From CAZKBP01 sp964551015 (GTDB taxonomy: Bacteria; Bacteroidota; Bacteroidia; Cytophagales; Microscillaceae), in assembly GCA_964551015.1 (NCBI GenBank), contig CAZKBP010000011.1:62001-126000 (forward strand): a stretch of 64,000 nt of DNA, read 5' to 3'. The translations under genes and the position numbers were made by a program. Numbering within the stretch: the first letter of the stretch is position 1; every line of letters starts with the position of its first letter. The notes under the pieces were generated by a model. That model was not told where the DNA came from, made no database searches, and saw only the letters and a program-made list of their open reading frames with translations. This document shows positions 63,217 to 64,000 of the stretch, piece after piece.

Positions 63217-64000
63217 CTATTTATTATCTTCTTGGGGTTCGGCTGGTTCTTTCTTGGCCTTGCCGTTACCTTTTACCCTTTTGACCGCATCATCGGGGTC
63301 TTCTCCTTTGATGACGGCTTTGATTTTGATTTCTAATTCTTGAGCCAATTCGGGGTTATCTTGTAAAAGACTCTTGACTGCCTCTCTTCCCTGACCGAGT
63401 TTGGTGCTTCCATAAGAAAACCAGGAACCAGATTTCTTGACAACATCTAGCTCTACGCCGATATCCAAGATTTCGCCTACTTTGGAGATGCCTTCTCCAT
63501 AGATCACATCAAATTCTGTTTTCTTAAAAGGAGGAGCCACTTTGTTTTTGACTACTTTCACGCGGGTACGGTTTCCGAGAATATCATCAGCGGTTTCTTT
63601 GATTTGACCGATACGACGGATATCCAAGCGTACCGAAGCGTAGAATTTCAAAGCGTTACCACCGGTGGTAGTTTCGGGGCTACCAAACATCACCCCGATT
63701 TTATCACGCAACTGGTTGATAAAGATACAGCAACATCCAGTTTTGCTGATGGTTCCAGTTAGTTTTCTGAGGGCTTGTGACATCAGGCGGGCTTGCAGAC
63801 CCATTTTGCTATCGCCCATTTCTCCTTCTAGTTCTCCTTTGGGTACGAGTGCGGCCACAGAGTCTACTACGATGATATCAATCGCTCCCGAGCGGATTAA
63901 GTGCTCCGTGATTTCTAGAGCTTGCTCCCCGCTATCGGGCTGAGAAATGAGGAGATTTTCGGTATCAATGCCGAGCTTACCTGCATACACTTTATCAAAA
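63217..64000 (-). CDS. recA: Recombinase RecA (partial; 5' end beyond the window)
   Basis: About 260 C-terminal codons of RecA; the reading frame continues past the right edge. Visible parts: QPDSGEQALEI, Walker B IIVVDSVAAL, DNA-binding loop 1 region EGEMGDSKMGLQARLMSQALRK split across the subunit interface, loop 2 GVMFGSPETTTGGNALKF, FYASVRLDIRR, and an acidic C-terminal tail. Homologous recombination and SOS induction. No LexA-type site can be judged because the promoter is outside. Confidence 0.97.
   Translation of the reverse strand, partial: FDKVYAGKLGIDTENLLISQPDSGEQALEITEHLIRSGAIDIIVVDSVAALVPKGELEGEMGDSKMGLQARLMSQALRKLTGTISKTGCCCIFINQLRDKIGVMFGSPETTTGGNALKFYASVRLDIRRIGQIKETADDILGNRTRVKVVKNKVAPPFKKTEFDVIYGEGISKVGEILDIGVELDVVKKSGSWFSYGSTKLGQGREAVKSLLQDNPELAQELEIKIKAVIKGEDPDDAVKRVKGNGKAKKEPAEPQEDNK

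Overview
This window looks like chromosomal DNA from a member of the Bacteroidota, most likely a Cytophagales/Saprospiria-type organism. The pointers are two TTTG-N18/19-TAnnTTTG promoters; two intact proteins (plus one gene remnant) carrying C-terminal type IX secretion (T9SS) sorting domains; a DUF349 protein; an LptF/LptG-type permease; a Tgt lacking the usual zinc cysteines; two-component propeller and CarboxypepD_reg signalling proteins; and LytTR regulation. By eye the DNA is moderately AT-rich. There is no prophage, CRISPR array or intact transposase. Most of it is ordinary core and accessory chromosome.

Layout. 0.1-7.3 kb: an SDR oxidoreductase, a DUF349 protein, tRNA-Thr with promoter and terminator, the remnant of an excisionase-like gene carrying a hairpin repeat, a PhoD-like phosphatase, a membrane-anchored Ser/Thr kinase and RuvC. 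7.3-13.8 kb: a same-strand block with two GT2 glycosyltransferases, a small protein, an OppC-type permease, an RsbU-like phosphatase, a polysaccharide deacetylase and an SGNH lipoprotein. 13.9-17 kb: a small secreted protein and a VIT-vWA-TonB fusion. 17-22 kb: an HxlR regulator behind a metallo-beta-lactamase/DJ-1 fusion, a methyltransferase, and an AraC regulator with a pirin that has an export-like leader. 22-28.4 kb: zinc-ribbon and DUF2461 proteins, a T9SS gene remnant beside a hairpin repeat, an acyltransferase-like membrane protein, an exported 14-residue-repeat protein and a T9SS esterase.

28.4-41 kb: a haloalkane dehalogenase-like hydrolase, a DUF4421 barrel, a TetR/thioesterase pair with matching operator-like palindromes, a methyltransferase, an EamA transporter, an LptF/G permease, Tgt, a CarboxypepD_reg protein, a sulfotransferase and a LolD-like ATPase. 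41-51 kb: a 1113-residue malectin-like T9SS protein, isocitrate dehydrogenase, a double-ABM protein with an AraC regulator, a truncated alpha-amylase, hypotheticals and glycyl-tRNA synthetase. 51-58 kb: a signalling module of LytTR regulator and CarboxypepD_reg histidine kinase, divergent from a 1155-residue propeller/Y_Y_Y/SpoIIE-like protein. 58-64 kb: a LamG protein, a 59-bp tandem repeat, a four-gene operon with three phosphodiester-glycosidase-like (DUF2233) proteins, and the 3' part of recA.

The most unusual non-coding feature is a dispersed element of consecutive short hairpins in three copies (about 3.9, 22.1 and 23.6 kb). Two copies lie directly against truncated gene ends. The most unusual proteins are the MBL-DJ-1 fusion, the VIT-vWA-TonB fusion, the exported 14-residue-repeat protein and the export-tagged pirin. 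No sequence search could be run; all family names come from motifs read by eye.
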